This document shows, in pieces, positions 5,277-7,137 of a stretch of 7,137 nucleotides of DNA. The stretch is from Nitrososphaeraceae archaeon (GTDB taxonomy: Archaea; Thermoproteota; Nitrososphaeria; Nitrososphaerales; Nitrososphaeraceae). A model generated the notes under the pieces. It saw nothing but the letters and a program-made list of their open reading frames with translations. It ran no database searches and had not been told where the DNA came from. Where the stretch lies: contig JASHSN010000296.1 of assembly GCA_030038695.1 (NCBI GenBank), forward strand, positions 1 to 7,137, given 5' to 3'. The translations under genes and the position numbers were made by a program. Each line of letters begins with the position of its first letter. Positions within the stretch are counted from its first letter, which is position 1.

Positions 5277-5720
5277 ATGTCAGAACATGAGAAACCTTAT
5301 TCAGGTATAGAAGAGCAGACTGGACAGGAACCTTATTCAGGTATAGAAGAAATAGGTGAGGAAGAAGAAAAAGGAGCTATGCAGGAGAATAGCTCAGCAG
5401 CTGAAGAGACCCAAAGACCGCCTGAAGAGACAATCCCAGAGCACCATGAGCGGAAAGAAAGGGTAAAAGGGACAAGGAAGAAAAAGGTACCAAAAGCCAG
5501 ACAAGAATTTAGTGCAAATAATATAGGGAAACTACTCGAAAAGCAAACGGCTTATCTAGTAAAACTAGAACAGGTACTTCAACCATTGCAAAAATTAGCC
5601 AAAAAATCTGATGAACAATTGAAATTGATAAAAAACATAAACACTTCTGTTAAACTGACGGAAAGACAAATAATACATATTCAAAAAGCCATCAACAAGG
5701 AAAAAGCTAGAAAAAAATAG
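5277..5720 (+). CDS. Acidic/basic coiled-coil protein, function unknown
   Basis: This is a 147-residue soluble protein in three zones. Residues 1-57 are acidic and probably disordered (Glu-rich, with PPEE). Residues 59-75 are a strongly basic patch (RKERVKGTRKKKVPKAR). Residues about 82-145 form a predicted coiled coil with heptad-like Leu/Ile spacing (LLEKQTAYLVKLEQVLQPL, then LIKNINTSVKLTERQIIHI) and a basic end KEKARKK. The N-terminus carries a tandem duplication of PYSGIEE at 7-13 and 19-25. The acidic tail, basic patch and coil suggest an oligomerising protein that may touch nucleic acid or another complex, but no catalytic motif is present and I do not recognise the family. The ATG at 5277 has a leaderless-type TATA box. 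The gene is monocistronic, with a gene-poor stretch after it. Confidence 0.85.
   Translation: MSEHEKPYSGIEEQTGQEPYSGIEEIGEEEEKGAMQENSSAAEETQRPPEETIPEHHERKERVKGTRKKKVPKARQEFSANNIGKLLEKQTAYLVKLEQVLQPLQKLAKKSDEQLKLIKNINTSVKLTERQIIHIQKAINKEKARKK
5293..5350 (+). repeat. 22-bp direct repeat inside the coiled-coil gene
   Basis: Positions 5293-5314 and 5329-5350 are identical over 22 bases with a 36-bp period (12 codons), and encode the two PYSGIEE copies. Identity down to synonymous positions suggests a recent duplication or gene-internal slippage. Confidence 0.85.
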
Positions 5721-5800
5721 CTGATATTAATGCTGACCAACAAATAAATACATTCGTCATAAATCTCATCACAAATATTTATAGAAGAGAAATATACGGC

Positions 5801-6290
5801 ATGACCTACAAGATCCTTTATCATTCAATTTGCTAAACAGGTAGTGCCTCTGGAAGTGAGTACTATGTAGCTAATGCAAGCGCCGCTCTTATGCCTTACA
5901 GAAGGTACAGATTACAATCGCATGTATGAGTCCTAGCCAGGCAAACATCATTTACCAGCAGCTGGAAGCAGAATAATTGCGCCATATATACAGATTAAGT
6001 GTTGCAAGATTAAATGCTCAAGATCTGCTAACAAAAAGACTACTGCGAAAGCTGTGATAGATGAGTATCACACCAGTACCCTATCAGCAAGCAATATAGT
6101 TGTCGGGACAGTATTTATAACTGACTTTAAATTCTCATTTGTTACTCAACTAGATTCAAAAGTAGACATTTAAAGCGTGTAGTATCCAACTCAGACTCCG
6201 AGTCTATTGCATATATTTGACAACGAGTGACTGAAATTCATGTACCAAATGAGATTGGATTCGGATTTCCTCGTGGTTGTCTGAAACGAT
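5801..6290 (+). other. Gene-free stretch, possibly decayed coding sequence
   Basis: The spacer 5721-6352 holds no intact gene. An ATTTATAG box at 5777-5784 lies about 21 bp before the ATG at 5801, which opens MTYKILYHSIC and then TAA (5834-5836). The same frame continues open to TGA 5927, where ATG 5926 overlaps it (ATGA) and starts MSPSQANIIYQQLEAE before TAA. A third frame is open from 5937 to 6170 (78 codons, including TTAKAVIDEYHTSTLSASNI) without a good start. A later piece, RVTEIHVPNEIGFGFPRG, ends near 6290. GC is higher around 5830-5970 than in the flanks. This could be a badly decayed gene, but chance open frames explain it nearly as well. Confidence 0.18.
6193..6205. repeat. 13-nt palindrome AGACTC-C-GAGTCT
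   Basis: Perfect 6-bp arms surround a single central C, about 150 bp upstream of the PhoU-family gene promoter. It is short enough to be chance, but it is the form of many regulator half-site pairs. Confidence 0.35.
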
Positions 6291-6297
6291 AACCTCA

Positions 6298-6326
6298 ACT
6301 ATATAGCATATTGGGCCATATATAGT
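6298..6326. repeat. Inverted repeat upstream of the AbrB-PhoU gene
   Basis: ACTATATA (6298-6305) and TATATAGT (6319-6326) are perfect 8-bp arms with a 13-nt spacer. The spacer contains the locally GC-rich TTGGGCCA. The repeat ends 27 bp before the TATA box at 6353, a position suited to an activator or repressor site for the regulator gene. This is an inference from position and symmetry. Confidence 0.4.
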
Positions 6327-6352
6327 GGTATGTGATTAATTATCATAATACG

Positions 6353-6360
6353 TTTATTAA
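6353..6360 (+). promoter_or_regulatory. TATA box of the AbrB-PhoU gene
   Basis: TTTATTAA is centred about 25 bp before the paired TTG codons at 6378 and 6381. There is no Shine-Dalgarno site. The spacing supports a leaderless start at one of these TTG codons. Confidence 0.5.
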
Positions 6361-6377
6361 AGCAAACATTAAGATCC

Positions 6378-7137
6378 TTGTTGCCTCATCTATCTGAAAA
6401 CGAAGTACGTAAGATACAATTTACAGGTAGATCTACATACATATTGTCTTTGCCTAAAAAATGGATGAATGAGATGCACCTTAAACCCGGTGATCCGGTA
6501 ACAATTATTCGTGAAGCCAATAATTCCTTGTCTATACTTCCTAACGCAAGAAGTCCTATTTCAAATGGCGAAGTTATAACACTAATCCTACAAGATGAAA
6601 GTGGCAATTCTTTAAAACGTAAGGTCGTATCGATGTATTTGGCAGGATATAATATTATGCACTTAAAATCAAAGAGTGGAAGGATAAATCCTCCTCAACG
6701 TGATGCGGTCAGAGAGGTGGTACGAAGAAACTTGGTGGGAACAGAAATAATTGCCGATGCATCAGATTTAATTACGATCCAGGTACTGCTCAATTTGCCA
6801 GAACTTCCAGTCAATACTGCTGTCCGTAGAATGTTTTTGATTTCAATCGCTATGCATCAAGATGCAATGGCTGCTCTGGCTGAACAAAATCATGATTTAG
6901 CGAGGACAATCTTGAAATCAGATGATGAAGTCGATAGATTCAGTCTCTACATACTAAGAAACCTCGTAATGGCTACAAAGAACGAGAGAATACTCCAAGA
7001 AATGGGATTGCGTGGCCCGTCTGACAGTCTGAGTTATCGTGTTGCAGTACGAAGTATCGAACGGGTGGCTGATCATGCTGCGGGTATAGCAGATAAATGC
7101 CTCAAGATTACAGAAAAAATTTCAAGAGTAGTTACTC
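6378..7137 (+). CDS. PhoU-family regulator with N-terminal AbrB/SpoVT-like domain (3' partial)
   Basis: This is a predicted phosphate-responsive regulator. The N-terminus (about residues 11-56) reads RKIQFTGRSTYILSLPKKW, then LKPGDPVTIIRE and SLSILP, a swapped-hairpin AbrB-type DNA-binding domain. A linker of about 85 residues leads to a PhoU helical domain from about 145 on. It includes NTAVRRMFLISIAMHQDAM, ILKSDDEVDRFSLYIL with acidic metal-type residues, and SIERVADHAAGIADKC, the usual PhoU helix signature. This fusion is common in Thaumarchaeota and differs from bacterial PhoU, which lacks a DNA-binding domain. The frame is intact for 253 codons and runs off the window end, so the C-terminal PhoU repeat is missing here. 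No ATG precedes the domain; the in-frame TGA at 6333-6335 leaves TTG 6378 or 6381 as starts, matched by the TATA box. The minus ORF at 6386-6607 is its shadow. Confidence 0.92.
   Translation, partial: MLPHLSENEVRKIQFTGRSTYILSLPKKWMNEMHLKPGDPVTIIREANNSLSILPNARSPISNGEVITLILQDESGNSLKRKVVSMYLAGYNIMHLKSKSGRINPPQRDAVREVVRRNLVGTEIIADASDLITIQVLLNLPELPVNTAVRRMFLISIAMHQDAMAALAEQNHDLARTILKSDDEVDRFSLYILRNLVMATKNERILQEMGLRGPSDSLSYRVAVRSIERVADHAAGIADKCLKITEKISRVVT

Noticed and set aside
6386..6607. Minus-strand 73-codon ORF
   Set aside because: Antisense to the AbrB domain of the PhoU-family gene, whose motifs are clear.

Overview
The window looks like a chromosomal stretch from an ammonia-oxidising-type archaeon (Thaumarchaeota/Nitrososphaeria, most likely a Nitrososphaerales member). 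This is inferred from an archaeal-type UMP kinase, a PhoU protein fused to an AbrB-like DNA-binding domain, a SAMHD1-like HD phosphohydrolase, AT-rich spacers, and archaeal promoters. The promoters have a TATA box about 25 bp before the start codon and usually no Shine-Dalgarno site (leaderless genes, several using GTG or TTG). No database search was possible, so the taxon is an inference.

Layout. Positions 18-335 (+) hold a conserved-looking small protein of unknown role, which converges on and overlaps by 8 bp a minus-strand operon. That operon is an HD-domain (d)NTP phosphohydrolase (1057-2316) followed 6 bp later by UMP kinase pyrH (328-1050). The pairing suggests joint control of nucleotide pools. 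Upstream, 2383-2797 reads as a degraded minus-strand gene. A 66-residue zinc-ribbon protein lies at 2829-3029 (-), and a 37-residue single-span membrane peptide at 3343-3456 (-) has a very clean promoter. A second probable pseudogene lies at 3673-4278 (-). It is followed by a GC-richer, hairpin-rich 125-bp island (4334-4460), a candidate structured RNA, and then a 77-residue UBP-type zinc finger protein (4509-4742, -).

The right third is plus-strand. About 530 bp of AT-rich DNA with no supportable gene precedes an acidic/basic coiled-coil protein (5277-5720). Then come about 650 bp of possibly decayed sequence and a 3'-truncated AbrB-PhoU regulator starting at TTG around 6378 and running off the window end.

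Coding density is low: about 3.8 kb of 7.1 kb is confidently coding. The spacers carry gene remnants, inverted repeats and small promoter-linked ORFs rather than mobile elements. I saw no tRNA, rRNA, CRISPR array or insertion sequence. The firmest biology is the HD-pyrH operon, the UBP finger and the PhoU regulator. The most novel candidates are the 37-residue membrane peptide, the structured-RNA island, and the two degraded genes of unrecognised family.
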